From: JANQRA01 sp035762545
GTDB lineage: Bacteria > Actinomycetota > Acidimicrobiia > Spongiisociales > ZC4RG35
Length of the DNA: 64,000 nucleotides
NCBI GenBank assembly: GCA_035762545.1
Contig: DASTOM010000044.1
Coordinates: forward strand, 1-64,000
Reading direction: 5' to 3'
Both the position numbers and the translations under genes were made by a program. Shown here one piece after another: positions 50,455 to 61,217 of this stretch (within the stretch, counting starts at the first letter, position 1; each line of letters opens with the position of its first letter). The notes below the pieces were generated by a model. It saw nothing but the letters and a program-made list of their open reading frames with translations, was not told where the DNA came from and ran no database searches.

Positions 50455-50482
50455 TGGTTACTGCGGGAGGGTGGGCATTGGT
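50439..50482 (-). repeat. Tandem 24-bp duplication around the start codon
   Basis: The same 20 bases (GCGGGAGGGTGGGCATTGGT on the plus strand) occur at 50439-50458 and 50463-50482, with 4 bases between. On the minus strand each copy begins with ATGCCCACCCTCCCGC, so the upstream copy makes a six-codon frame (MPTLPQ, stop) that ends just before the true ATG. Confidence 0.8.
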
Positions 50483-50507
50483 CGGCGGGGTAGAGCTGGC
50501 AAACAGG

Positions 50508-51578
50508 TCAGTTGGCCACCCCGAGCAGGACACCCGCGGAGGCGGCGGCTGCCGAGAGGTACTCAGCCACGATCTCGTCGACGGGCGTGGAAGGCAGCAG
50601 CACCGATGCTCCGTCCTCGGTTCTGGCGTCCTCGACCGGGACGGTCATCTCTACGATGCCACCGGAGTCGAACTCACGCAACGTCCACGCCACGTTGACC
50701 ACATCGGTGAGGGCCAGGTCGTTGTCGACGGTGACGTACGGAGCAAGGGAGCGACCGGCAGAGGCCATGGATTGAGGACTGGAGAAGTCAGCGATTCGAG
50801 CGATCATGTCGATGAGGAATGTTCTCTGACGCTCGTTACGCACGAGGTCGCTCATTCCCGCCATCGTCTGCCACCCCTCATCCGTCAGCTCCTGGGTCCT
50901 CCGGGAGCGCATCCACGCAAGAGTCTGCGCACCGTCGGCCAAGGTGCACCCGGCATCCAACTCCAAATTGGCCCTCGTGTCCCGCACCGGATTCTCGACG
51001 CAGATCTCGTAGCCTCCCACGGTGTCGACCACCTCCTGGAAGCCTTCGAGGTCGACAAGGGCGAAATGATCCACGGGTACCCCGATGGCATCCTCGACAG
51101 CAAGGGTCAGCAGGGTGGGACCGTTGATGCTGTCACAGCCCTCCAGCATGGCGCTGATTCGATTGGCCGATCCCCCACACGGGTTCTCAACGAGCAGGTC
51201 CCTCGGGATGGAGAGAAGACCAGTGTTCTCACCATCCTTGAAGAGGACCATCACCACGTCGGCGCGGGTGCCCTCGAAATCCCCGAAACCTTCCAGGTCG
51301 TCGAGATCCGCCCGCGAGTCAGAACCGACCAGCAGGAAGACTTGCCGACCCAGGTCTACCTCCTGAACCGGGTCGTCTTCCTCATCCGACTCGTCGTCGG
51401 GTTGCTCCTCTGACGCAATCGGACCACTCGAATCCTCGTCGTCGACCGGGCGGTCGATGGCGACTCGATTGACCGATGCCCATGTGTTGATCACGAAAAA
51501 GGAGGCCGCGCCGAGCAGGGCGAGTACCGCGACGGCACCGCCGATCAACCAGCGACGTTTGGTGGAGGTAGAACCCAT
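50508..51578 (-). CDS. LytR-CpsA-Psr (LCP) family cell-wall glycopolymer ligase
   Basis: The 356-residue protein has a short cytoplasmic tail, one membrane helix (WLIGGAVAVLALLGAASFFVI), an acidic linker (DDEDSSGPIASEEQPDDESDEEDD) and an extracytoplasmic LCP domain: VFLLVGSDSRADLDD, the conserved R-x-D in TRADVVMVLF, GLLSIPRDLLVENP, NRISAMLEGC, DHFALVDLEGFQEVVDTVGG and the late MRSRRTQE. LCP enzymes attach teichoic acid or arabinogalactan-type polymers to peptidoglycan. A TACAAT box at 51597-51592 and GGGGA before the ATG are visible. Confidence 0.92.
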   Translation of the reverse strand: MGSTSTKRRWLIGGAVAVLALLGAASFFVINTWASVNRVAIDRPVDDEDSSGPIASEEQPDDESDEEDDPVQEVDLGRQVFLLVGSDSRADLDDLEGFGDFEGTRADVVMVLFKDGENTGLLSIPRDLLVENPCGGSANRISAMLEGCDSINGPTLLTLAVEDAIGVPVDHFALVDLEGFQEVVDTVGGYEICVENPVRDTRANLELDAGCTLADGAQTLAWMRSRRTQELTDEGWQTMAGMSDLVRNERQRTFLIDMIARIADFSSPQSMASAGRSLAPYVTVDNDLALTDVVNVAWTLREFDSGGIVEMTVPVEDARTEDGASVLLPSTPVDEIVAEYLSAAAASAGVLLGVAN

Positions 51579-51591
51579 GTCCCCAACACGA

Positions 51592-51597
51592 ATTGTA
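51592..51597 (-). promoter_or_regulatory. -10 box of the LCP gene
   Basis: TACAAT on the minus strand, a near-consensus -10 hexamer, ends 13 bases before the LCP ATG with GGGGA in between. This is a short-leader promoter, in contrast to the leaderless ones elsewhere in the window. Confidence 0.5.
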
Positions 51598-51620
51598 TTC
51601 AGTTGCTGGAGTCCGGCGAA

Positions 51621-53384
51621 TCAGGCGGGCTCTGGTACCAGGGTCGATGTGGAGGCGTGCGGGAGCGACAACTCGAACCGATGGTTGCCCGGCCCGCCGA
51701 TGTAGCGAAGAGTGCCGCCCATCATCTCGGCAAGCTGTCGGGACACGGCCAGACCGATGCCCACCGAGCCCGGCTGGGTAGGAGACTGGTCCGAGCGGTA
51801 GTACCGCTCGAAGATCAGCTTGGCCTCCCGATCGGCCACGCCGACACCGTTGTCAGACACGACCACGGTCGACGTGTCGTCGGTCTCCTGGACGGCGATC
51901 GCGATACGGTCACCCCCGTATTTGATGGCGTTGGTGACCAGGTTGCGGATGATCTGACGAACCCGGAGCGGGTCGGCCCAGGCGGTGGAGTTGCCTTTGG
52001 CGAGATCGATCGACTTGTGGGTCGGCGTGGACTCGCGGAGCCCTTCAACCACCCGCGCCACTTGATCCTCCAGGTCAATGGGCTCGGGACGGATGGAAAG
52101 GTTGCCGAAGTCGGCCCGAGAGGCGACCAGGAGATCTTCCACCAGCTCGGCGAGCTCGCGGCTCTGAACGGCGATGATCCGGTTGAGCTCCTGCACCTCC
52201 TCGTCGGCGAACTGGTCGCGCTCGGAGACAATGGCCTCGGAGAGGCCCACGATGGCGGTCAACGGTGTGCGGATCTCATGTGACACCGAAGCGAGCAGTC
52301 TGTCCTTCGACTCGTTGGACGTCTTGAGCGCCTCGGCGTCGTCGTGGCGACGCCAGTAGGCGCCAATCATGTCCGCCGCACGCCAGAGGGTCTGGACCTC
52401 GTCGTCGGTCCACGATCGCTCTTCGGTGTACTCGACGAATCCGATCGAGCCACGGAACTCATCACCGATGTAGATCGGGACCGAAAGCTCGGACACGATG
52501 CCGTCGTCCTGGTAGAGCCCACGCTCCCCACCGGTGAGCCGACTGGTGTGGACCTTGGCTGACTTCTTCTTCTTCATCGCCTCGTAGGTCGTCGGAGTCG
52601 TCTTGTACATCCCTGTCTGCCATTGGCTACCGGCGGTGTCGGTGCCGACCCGCCGTGAGGCACTGGCCACGATCTCCCAACCGAGGCCCTCGTCGGTTTC
52701 GACCGTCCGGTCGATGTATGCGTAGTCGGCGTCCGTCGCCTCGAAAACGGCCCGTACAGCCTCCTGGAGGGCGAAGGCGTCGGAATGTACGAGGAGGGCC
52801 TCCGAGCACCTGCCGACCGCCTCCTGAAGCCGACGGGAGCGGTCGTAGGCCCTTATCGCGGCCGTGAGTTGGTCGTAGAGCTCAGCCACCAGGGCTGTGG
52901 TGAACACGACGCCGGCCACAGCGATGATCGCACGGACACCGACCACGTCGGCCGCATCATTCTCGAGGATCCCCAGTGTCACCACCCAGGTCGCCACCGA
53001 GACGGCTAGACCCCCCGCCCAGACGAGGCGGTTTCCCATTGCCAGGGTCCCCGCGAGCACCGACAGAAGCATCATCAGGCCGAAAGACGACCCGAAGTCG
53101 AAAGAGGTCACCTCCATCCCGACCATGGCCTCGATGATCGACACCGTTCCCGTGTAGATCATCCCGCCCAATACGAGGGGGACGGCGTTTGGGGTCTCGG
53201 AGCGTGCAACCACCACCGCCCACACGGTGAGAACCAGTGGCCCGAGAAGCCGAAGCCAGGGAATCCCGGTGCCCGAAGCGCGCCAGAACTCGACGACAGC
53301 GACCATCGGCGCAGTCGTCGCGAACAGCACAGCTACGTAGCGATGGAACCGCTGTTGCGCCGCCGCGGGGGCGGTGAATCTCAC
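51621..53384 (-). CDS. Membrane sensor histidine kinase with GAF domain
   Basis: The 587-residue protein has about six N-terminal helices (residues 15-175), a coiled coil, a GAF domain (about residues 190-355, including ALQEAVRAVFEATDADYAYIDR and GIVSELSVPIYIGDEFRGSIGFVEY), a HisKA domain with the phospho-histidine in LLASVSHEIRTPLTAIVGLSEAI, and an ATPase domain (IRNLVTNAIKYGGDRI, VSDNGVGVADREAKLIFERYY, GSVGIGLAVSRQLAEMMGG). No response regulator is adjacent. Signal and target are unknown. The GTG start lacks a convincing ribosome site. Confidence 0.9.
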   Translation of the reverse strand: MRFTAPAAAQQRFHRYVAVLFATTAPMVAVVEFWRASGTGIPWLRLLGPLVLTVWAVVVARSETPNAVPLVLGGMIYTGTVSIIEAMVGMEVTSFDFGSSFGLMMLLSVLAGTLAMGNRLVWAGGLAVSVATWVVTLGILENDAADVVGVRAIIAVAGVVFTTALVAELYDQLTAAIRAYDRSRRLQEAVGRCSEALLVHSDAFALQEAVRAVFEATDADYAYIDRTVETDEGLGWEIVASASRRVGTDTAGSQWQTGMYKTTPTTYEAMKKKKSAKVHTSRLTGGERGLYQDDGIVSELSVPIYIGDEFRGSIGFVEYTEERSWTDDEVQTLWRAADMIGAYWRRHDDAEALKTSNESKDRLLASVSHEIRTPLTAIVGLSEAIVSERDQFADEEVQELNRIIAVQSRELAELVEDLLVASRADFGNLSIRPEPIDLEDQVARVVEGLRESTPTHKSIDLAKGNSTAWADPLRVRQIIRNLVTNAIKYGGDRIAIAVQETDDTSTVVVSDNGVGVADREAKLIFERYYRSDQSPTQPGSVGIGLAVSRQLAEMMGGTLRYIGGPGNHRFELSLPHASTSTLVPEPA

Positions 53385-53423
53385 TCCCTGGTTTTCGTCA
53401 AGAAATGGGCAAAGGATTAGGGG

Positions 53424-53963
53424 TCATTCGGCCCAATCCTCGAGTCCGACGAGTTGGCGAACCATCCGCGCCGTCGCTCCCCAAAGGGTGTCGCCATCCA
53501 GTTCGTAGTACCAGACCTCGAACCCTTCCCAGGGGACATGCCACCATCGGTCAGGATCGGCGAGATCGGACAGCAACGGCGTGTAGACCTTCGCCACCTC
53601 TCGCTCGGACGGCACCAAACCCAATGGGGTGGCAATCCGCCCGACCACTGGGACGACCATCAGAGAGAATTGGACCGTGTCGATGGGCGGGAGAAAGCCG
53701 AGAACCTCCACTTGCGCCTCGTCGATGCCCACCTCCTCGTGAGCCTCCCGCAAGGCAGTTCCGACGGGGCCGTCGTCCCCCGGATCCGGTCGCCCACCTG
53801 GAAAGGCGATATGGCCGGCGTGGGTCGGCATCGTGTCGGGCCTCTTGGTGAGGATGACTCGCACGGCTCCCTTTTCGTCCTCGAAGAGCGGAGCGAGGAC
53901 CGCCGCCACGGGGCGGCCGTCGGGCTCGGGGTAGTCGGAGGCGAGGTTCAGGCGGTCCCACAT
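53424..53963 (-). CDS. Nudix hydrolase, CoA diphosphatase-like
   Basis: This 179-residue protein has the extended motif of CoA pyrophosphatases, ILTKRPDTMPTHAGHIAFPGGRPDPGD, running into the Nudix box end ALREAHEEVGI. The segment before the Nudix box (L-T-K-R, H-x-G, AFPGG) distinguishes the CoA-hydrolysing subgroup from general Nudix proteins. One acidic position of the canonical box is Asp rather than Glu. It starts with ATG 53963 or GTG 53969, with TAACCT at 53980-53975 upstream. It is divergent from the GNAT gene. Confidence 0.87.
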   Translation of the reverse strand: MWDRLNLASDYPEPDGRPVAAVLAPLFEDEKGAVRVILTKRPDTMPTHAGHIAFPGGRPDPGDDGPVGTALREAHEEVGIDEAQVEVLGFLPPIDTVQFSLMVVPVVGRIATPLGLVPSEREVAKVYTPLLSDLADPDRWWHVPWEGFEVWYYELDGDTLWGATARMVRQLVGLEDWAE

Positions 53964-54045
53964 GGCCACTGTGCAGGTTAAGCGGATGGGGGCGCCGCTC
54001 CCACATGGACGTTGTTCACCAAAAGTGTGCCGGTACTCTGACCCG

Positions 54046-54627
54046 GTGCCCAGGCCCGAACTAGTCAGTGATCGTCTGACGCTGCAGCGTTTCACCCGCC
54101 GCGACGCGACCACTCTCGACCAAGCGATACGGGAGTCGCTGCCGGACTTGAACCAGTGGCTTCCATGGGCACGTCTCGATTACACCTCCGGTGACACCAC
54201 CGCTTTCATCCGTGAGTCGATTCAGGCGTGGAAGGAAGAACGCGCCTGGGACTATTCGATTCGGATGGCCGATGATCCGCGGACACATGTCGGCAACATC
54301 TCGTTCTGGACGGTGTCGAAGCTGGGGAAGATCGCCGAGATCGGATACTGGGTCCGTAGTGGGGAGACGTCGCGAGGGATCTGCACCGAGGCCGCAGAAC
54401 TGCTCATCGGGGAGATCTTCAACTCGCTCGGCTATCACAAGATCGTCCTGCGCATCGCCGTCGGCAACGACCCGTCGGACCGCGTCGCCGAGAAGCTCGG
54501 CTTCACGAAGGAAGGCGTGTTGCGCGAGGAGTTGCTGATCCGGGGCAACTGGGTCGATCACTCCCTTTGGTCCCTCTTGGACCGGGAGTACCGGGCCTCG
54601 CGCCGTACCCGCGCAACACAGGGGTGA
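54046..54627 (+). CDS. GNAT acetyltransferase, RimJ/RimL type
   Basis: The 193-residue protein has the RimL-like N-terminus LVSDRLTLQRFTRRDATTLDQAIRESLPDLNQWLPWA and the acetyl-CoA region GKIAEIGYWVRSGETSRGICTEAAELLIGEIF, then KIVLRIAVGNDPSDRVAEKLGFTKEGVLREEL. Targets could be a ribosomal protein N-terminus or another amine. It starts with GTG 6 bases after TACTCT (54034-54039), with TTGTTC 16 bases further upstream as a possible -35. Confidence 0.88.
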   Translation: MPRPELVSDRLTLQRFTRRDATTLDQAIRESLPDLNQWLPWARLDYTSGDTTAFIRESIQAWKEERAWDYSIRMADDPRTHVGNISFWTVSKLGKIAEIGYWVRSGETSRGICTEAAELLIGEIFNSLGYHKIVLRIAVGNDPSDRVAEKLGFTKEGVLREELLIRGNWVDHSLWSLLDREYRASRRTRATQG

Positions 54628-54654
54628 GACCGGGGGTTCAGACGCTGTAGGGCG

Positions 54655-56136
54655 TCACCCGCCGGTGGCGAGAACCTGGGCGGCGTCGCGAACGAAAGCT
54701 GCGATCGAGGGGTAGATGCCGATTGCGATGGTGAGGGCGACGGCCACGGCGAGAGCCAGCTTGAGCGAGCCCGCCGGCTCGGCCTCGGCCTCGTCGGTGA
54801 ACTCTCCTGTCGGGTCGTCCAGCCAGACCGCCTTGATCACCTTGGCGTAGTAATAGAAGGCGATGACGGCGTTGATTGCCGCGATCACCGCAAGGGCGAT
54901 CGTCGCCGGATCGGCGATCATCACGGAGCGGAACATCTCGAACTTGGCAAACCACCCTGCCAGCGGCGGGATCCCGGCGAGGCTGAAGAAGAAGACTGCG
55001 GTGAGCACTCCCATGATCGAGTCGACCTTGGCCAGCCCCGCCCAACCGGCAATTTCACCGGTGCCGGTCTTCCTGGCCCCGGCGATGACAACCGCGAACG
55101 CACCGAGATTCATGACGGCGTAGATGACGAGATAGATCAGGGTCGCTCCGAAGGCCTGCTCTAGATCCGCCCCTGAGACGGCCGCGGCGGCGAACGGGAC
55201 GAGCATGAACCCGGCCTGAGCTATCGATGAGTACGCCAGCAGACGCACGATGTTGGTCTGCCGGAGGGCGGACAGGTTCCCGATCGTCATCGACAGGGCG
55301 GCCAGGAGCCAGAGAGCCGGCGCCCAGATGTCGGAAGCGCCTGGAAGAGCCATGTACATCACGATCAGCATGGCCACGAACCCCGCAGCCTTGGAGTTGA
55401 CCGACAGGTAGGCCGTTATCGGGGTCGGCGCTCCCTCGTAGGTGTCGGGTGCCCAGAAGTGGAAGGGCACTGCCGAGATCTTGAAGCCGAAGCCGACGAT
55501 CATGAAGAGGATCGCCACTATCAGCGCCGGCTCAGTCGACATGTCGGCCGTGGCCTCGGCGATTGCGGTGAACTGGACCTCTCCGGTGAGACCGAAGATC
55601 AACGACATCCCGTAGAGGAGGATCGCCGTGGAGAGGACGCCCAGGATGAAGTACTTCATCGAGGCCTCGTTGGATTTGGCGTCTCCCTTCCGCCAGCCGG
55701 CGAGGAGGAACAGCGGCCCGGTCACCAGTTCGAGCCCGATGAAGAGGACGATCAGATCTCGTGACGACGCCATCACCAGCGAACCGAGTATCGAGGCAAG
55801 GAGGAGGAAGTAGTACTCACCCTGGTAGTAGCGATCGCTCTCGATGTAGTGGTGAGACATCAGGAAGACGATGTATCCCGACACCAGGAACAGGCCCTTG
55901 AGGACGAGGGCGAACTCGTCGACGACGTAGGAGCCGTCGAACATCGATACGACCTCGCCGTTGATGGCGAGAATGCCCAGCGGGATCAAAGCCAGCGCCG
56001 TGCCGGCAACGGCTGTGGTCGCCGTCCAATACTTGTTGTCTCGTCGCAAGGTGAGATCGAGCGCGAGCACCACGATCATCGTGACCACGATGACCAGCTC
56101 CGGAGCGAGCGCCAGATAGTCGATCTCGAAGCCCAT
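54655..56136 (-). CDS. nuoN: NADH-quinone oxidoreductase subunit N
   Basis: This 493-residue antiporter-like subunit has about 14 helices with the family segments MSHHYIESDRYYQGEYYFLLL, ELVTGPLFLLAGWRKGDAKSNEASMKYFILGVLSTAILLYG, KISAVPFHFWAPDTYEGAPTPITAYLSVNSKAAGF and LAYSSIAQAGFMLV. Conserved membrane lysines and glutamates of the proton path are present. It is the last gene of the complex I cluster, 7 bases after nuoM. Confidence 0.95.
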   Translation of the reverse strand: MGFEIDYLALAPELVIVVTMIVVLALDLTLRRDNKYWTATTAVAGTALALIPLGILAINGEVVSMFDGSYVVDEFALVLKGLFLVSGYIVFLMSHHYIESDRYYQGEYYFLLLASILGSLVMASSRDLIVLFIGLELVTGPLFLLAGWRKGDAKSNEASMKYFILGVLSTAILLYGMSLIFGLTGEVQFTAIAEATADMSTEPALIVAILFMIVGFGFKISAVPFHFWAPDTYEGAPTPITAYLSVNSKAAGFVAMLIVMYMALPGASDIWAPALWLLAALSMTIGNLSALRQTNIVRLLAYSSIAQAGFMLVPFAAAAVSGADLEQAFGATLIYLVIYAVMNLGAFAVVIAGARKTGTGEIAGWAGLAKVDSIMGVLTAVFFFSLAGIPPLAGWFAKFEMFRSVMIADPATIALAVIAAINAVIAFYYYAKVIKAVWLDDPTGEFTDEAEAEPAGSLKLALAVAVALTIAIGIYPSIAAFVRDAAQVLATGG

Positions 56137-56143
56137 CAGGCTC

Positions 56144-57775
<1,632 letters not shown>

Positions 57776-57804
57776 TGCTTCAGCCTTCCTTGTTCACGAA
57801 CAGA

Positions 57805-59856
57805 TCAAATCACGAAAACGAACAGGACCACCAGTATCAGGACCCCGGCCACGAAGCCCGAGGCGTACTGCTGCACCTTGCCGGTCTGCATCTTTCGCAG
57901 ACTCGACCCGGCACTGTCGGCCGCAGCCGACAAACCGTTGAAGACCCCGTCGACTCCACGCTGGTCGAGACCGTTGTAGACCACACCGCCGAGCCACTTG
58001 GTGGCACCGCCGACGGCGTTGACGATGCCGTCGAAGACGTAGGTGTTGGTCCAGTTGACGAACTGGGCCATCGGGCCCATGGTCACCCCGACGAGACCGT
58101 CGGCGACGTCGTCTACGTAGTACTTGCGACGCAGCAGCGGATACAGACCGGGCAAACGGAACCAGTCCCGTTCCTGTTGAGTGTCCCGATCCTTGCCCCA
58201 GATCATCCAGCCCGCGACCAATCCGAGTATGGCCGCCACCGAACCGATGATGGCGAGTGTGATGTCGATGCTCTCGGCGTGGTGGTCGCCCAAACCGACC
58301 ACGCTGACACCGAGCCAAGTGGTGAAGTTGGACACTCCCGGGATCTCGACGCCGGGGATGTTCACCAGGCCGAAGAGGACCGACGGGATGGCCAGACCGA
58401 TGAGCGGCGCCGTCATGATCCGTGGCGACTCGTGGGGATGACCATGACCCTTGTAGGTGCCGAAGAAGGTGAGTGCCACAGTTCGGGTCATGTAGAAGGC
58501 TGTGACGAAGGCGCCGGCGATGGCGATCCACATCACGAGGACGTACCCCTCGTAGTTGAGTGTCGCCAGGATCTCGTCCTTCGACCAGAACCCGGACAGG
58601 GGGAATATGCCGGCCAGGGCCGCAGATCCGATGACGAACGTCCAGAAGGTCTTCGGCATGAACTTGCGAAGGCCGCCCATGTCACTCATGTTGTTGGAGT
58701 GAACGGCGTGGATCACCGACCCTGCGCCGAGGAAGAGGAGAGCCTTGAAGAAAGCGTGGGTGAAGAGATGAAACAGGCCGGCGGTGTAACCGCCGGCGGC
58801 AACGGCGGTCATCATGTATCCGAGCTGGGAGACCGTCGAGTAAGCGAGGACCTTCTTGATGTCGTCGGCGACCAGAGCCAGGAGACCGATTGCAAACAGG
58901 GTGATCGCGCCGATGGCGACCATCCAGGGCCGGACGCTGTCTTCGAGGAAGTTCTGATAGAGGGGGAACATCCGGGCCATCAGGAAGACACCTGCGGTGA
59001 CCATCGTGGCGGCGTGCATCAGGGCTGACACCGGTGTAGGGCCGGCCATGGCGTCGGGCAACCAGATGTGGAGGGGGAACTGGGCGCTCTTGCCCATGGC
59101 GCCGAAGAAGAGGAGGGCGCCTCCAGCAACGGCAACAGCCGCCAACGCCGGGTCCTGCGCCACCGCTGCCTCGTTCAGGTGGCGGAAGTCGAAATGGCCA
59201 ATGGAGATGCCGACCAGGATTGCGCCGAGGATGAGCCCGACATCGGCGACCTTGTTGGTCATGAAGGCCTTGTTGCCCGCCTTCACGTTGGCGATGTCCT
59301 CCCAGTAGAAGCCGATCAGGAAGTAGCTCGCCAGACCGACGCCCTCCCACCCAATGATCAACTGGATCAGGTTGGGAGCCCCAACGAGGACCAGCATCGC
59401 CCCGGCGAACAAGGAGAAGGCGGCGAAGAACCAGTGGACCCTCACGTCGCCGTGCATGTACCCGAGGGCGTAGATGAACACGAGCAGGCCGACGAAGTTG
59501 ACCAGGAAATACATCATGATCGACAGTCCGTCGAGCATCCATCCCAACTCGAAGACGATCCCGCTTCCGATGTTGGCTATCTCGATGGTATTGGTGGTGT
59601 CGAGAACCCCCTCGGTCATGTTGAGGACGAAGAGCGCCGTCGCCCACACCAGGTTGATGGCCAGGGCGGCGACGGCAATCTCTCCGCCGTGATGCTTGAG
59701 CCTCTTGCCGACGGCGAGGATGGCCAGGAAGGCGATGAACGGGGTGACCAGCATTATCCACGCGGTATCGCCCCAGAATCCGCCGTCGCCGGCGGTGATC
59801 TCGACGTGACCACCTTCTTCGGCGGCGAGGATCGCCAGGTGGTTGATCCAGTTCAT
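57805..59856 (-). CDS. nuoL: NADH-quinone oxidoreductase subunit L
   Basis: This 683-residue subunit has the antiporter core (FELGWMLDGLSIMMYFLVNFVGLLVFIYALGYM, IIGWEGVGLASYFLIGFYWE, FPLHIWLPDAMAGPTPVSALMHAATMVTAGVFLMAR, LAYSTVSQLGYMMTAVAAGGYTAGLFHLFTHAFFKALLFLGAGSVIH) followed by the C-terminal region that forms the long lateral helix. It starts one base after the nuoK stop. Confidence 0.97.
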   Translation of the reverse strand: MNWINHLAILAAEEGGHVEITAGDGGFWGDTAWIMLVTPFIAFLAILAVGKRLKHHGGEIAVAALAINLVWATALFVLNMTEGVLDTTNTIEIANIGSGIVFELGWMLDGLSIMMYFLVNFVGLLVFIYALGYMHGDVRVHWFFAAFSLFAGAMLVLVGAPNLIQLIIGWEGVGLASYFLIGFYWEDIANVKAGNKAFMTNKVADVGLILGAILVGISIGHFDFRHLNEAAVAQDPALAAVAVAGGALLFFGAMGKSAQFPLHIWLPDAMAGPTPVSALMHAATMVTAGVFLMARMFPLYQNFLEDSVRPWMVAIGAITLFAIGLLALVADDIKKVLAYSTVSQLGYMMTAVAAGGYTAGLFHLFTHAFFKALLFLGAGSVIHAVHSNNMSDMGGLRKFMPKTFWTFVIGSAALAGIFPLSGFWSKDEILATLNYEGYVLVMWIAIAGAFVTAFYMTRTVALTFFGTYKGHGHPHESPRIMTAPLIGLAIPSVLFGLVNIPGVEIPGVSNFTTWLGVSVVGLGDHHAESIDITLAIIGSVAAILGLVAGWMIWGKDRDTQQERDWFRLPGLYPLLRRKYYVDDVADGLVGVTMGPMAQFVNWTNTYVFDGIVNAVGGATKWLGGVVYNGLDQRGVDGVFNGLSAAADSAGSSLRKMQTGKVQQYASGFVAGVLILVVLFVFVI

Positions 59857-59857
59857 C

Positions 59858-60163
59858 TCAGTACCTCATCAGGTCGAGGTCGTCGACGTTGGCGGAGCGG
59901 CGGTTGCGGAAGATCATCAGGACGATGGCCAGACCGATTCCGACCTCGGCGGCTGCGACCGTGATCACGAAGATGGAGAAGACCTGACCGATCGCCTGGG
60001 GCGTGTTCAGCATCGACTCGAATGCGATCAGGTTGATGTTCACCGCGTTCAGCATGAGTTCGACCGACAACAGGATGAGGACGATGTTCCGCCGTATCAG
60101 GAGGCCGTACACACCCAGCGAGAAAAGGGCAGCAGCGAGGATCAGGAACTGGTTGACGATCAC
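59858..60163 (-). CDS. nuoK: NADH-quinone oxidoreductase subunit K
   Basis: This 101-residue three-helix subunit shows LLIRRNIVLILLSVELMLNAVNINLIAF with the conserved membrane glutamate and VFSIFVITVAAAEVGIGLAIVLMIFRNR with the second one. The GTG start at 60163 overlaps the nuoJ stop (GTGA). Confidence 0.95.
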   Translation of the reverse strand: MIVNQFLILAAALFSLGVYGLLIRRNIVLILLSVELMLNAVNINLIAFESMLNTPQAIGQVFSIFVITVAAAEVGIGLAIVLMIFRNRRSANVDDLDLMRY

Positions 60164-60711
60164 ACCGAAGCCCTTTCCTCTTCCTCCGCTGGTGTGAGGT
60201 CGCGCCTGGCGATCGTGATGCCACCGATCAGGGCGGCGAGCAACACGAACGACACCACCTCGAAGGGGATGACGAACCGGCCCAAGAGTGACTCGCCGAG
60301 CAGATCGGTCGAGGTCGGGGAGCCGGTGGTCACCACTTCGTTGGAACCGAATGCCTCGATCGAGGTCCAGGCCATGACCACGAACAGGGCGATGGACAGC
60401 ATGGCCGGCCATAGCTTCCGGTCGCCATCGAGACCCTCATCCAGGCCGGTGGGCGCCCGGGTGATCATGATCCCGAACAGGAACAGGACGATGACCGCCC
60501 CGATGTACACGAGCACGAGGACCCAGGCGACGAACTCGGCTGAGAGCAGAAGGAAGAGGCCCGCTGTCCCGGCCAGGGCGCCGACGAGATAAAGGGCGGC
60601 GTGCACCACGTTTTTGGCCGTGACCACCCGGAAGCCGCAGAAGAGCACAGCCAGACCGATGGCCAGAAAGGCCCAGTTGACCGGCTCAGAGATCCAATCG
60701 GTGACGCTCAT
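60160..60711 (-). CDS. nuoJ: NADH-quinone oxidoreductase subunit J
   Basis: This 183-residue subunit has five helices, including the conserved NVVHAALYLVGALAGTAGLFLLLSAEFVAWVLVLVYIGAVIVLFLFGIM block. The C-terminal helix precedes a short charged tail. The ATG overlaps the nuoI stop (ATGA). Confidence 0.94.
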   Translation of the reverse strand: MSVTDWISEPVNWAFLAIGLAVLFCGFRVVTAKNVVHAALYLVGALAGTAGLFLLLSAEFVAWVLVLVYIGAVIVLFLFGIMITRAPTGLDEGLDGDRKLWPAMLSIALFVVMAWTSIEAFGSNEVVTTGSPTSTDLLGESLLGRFVIPFEVVSFVLLAALIGGITIARRDLTPAEEEERASV

Positions 60712-61217
60712 TTCTCGAGCGCCGGGGGCTCGGGGACTGTCTTCAACCAGTCCTGGAGACGGTCCATGTCGTGGAGCATGTCGCCCATGTGCGGCTCGGA
60801 GTACTCATACTCGGGGCTCCAGAACAGAGCGTCGAACGGGCAGACTTCGACACAGATCCCGCAATACATGCAGAGGGCGTAGTCGATGTCGAAACGGTCG
60901 AGCTTGGCGCGGATCTTGACCCTCCCGCCCGGAGTCTCCGGTGGGATCTCCTCTTTGTGTCCCTCTATGTAGATGCACCAGTCCGGACAGTTGCGGGCGC
61001 AGAGCATGCACACGGTGCATGCCTCCTGGTCGAGGGCGATGACACCACGGGCCCGAGGCACCGGGGTCTCTTTGACCTTGGGGTAGTTCACGGTCGCCAG
61101 ATGCTTGTGGGGCAGGAAGATCGTCTTGAACATCGCCGAGATGGTCACGCCCAGACCCTTGACCATGCCCATGCCGGGAATGGTGCGCTTACCGTTGGAG
61201 CTGCCGTTGACGGTCAT
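60708..61217 (-). CDS. nuoI: NADH-quinone oxidoreductase subunit I
   Basis: This 169-residue ferredoxin-like subunit binds clusters N6a and N6b through ACTVCMLCARNCPDWCI and ALCMYCGICVEVCPFDALFWSP. It starts with ATG 61217, overlapping the nuoH stop (TGATG). It would pass electrons to NuoB near the quinone site. Confidence 0.96.
   Translation of the reverse strand: MTVNGSSNGKRTIPGMGMVKGLGVTISAMFKTIFLPHKHLATVNYPKVKETPVPRARGVIALDQEACTVCMLCARNCPDWCIYIEGHKEEIPPETPGGRVKIRAKLDRFDIDYALCMYCGICVEVCPFDALFWSPEYEYSEPHMGDMLHDMDRLQDWLKTVPEPPALEK

Noticed and set aside
53964..54113. N-terminal extension of the Nudix protein
   Set aside because: The extra residues run through the promoter and start of the divergent GNAT gene and do not resemble CoA diphosphatases.
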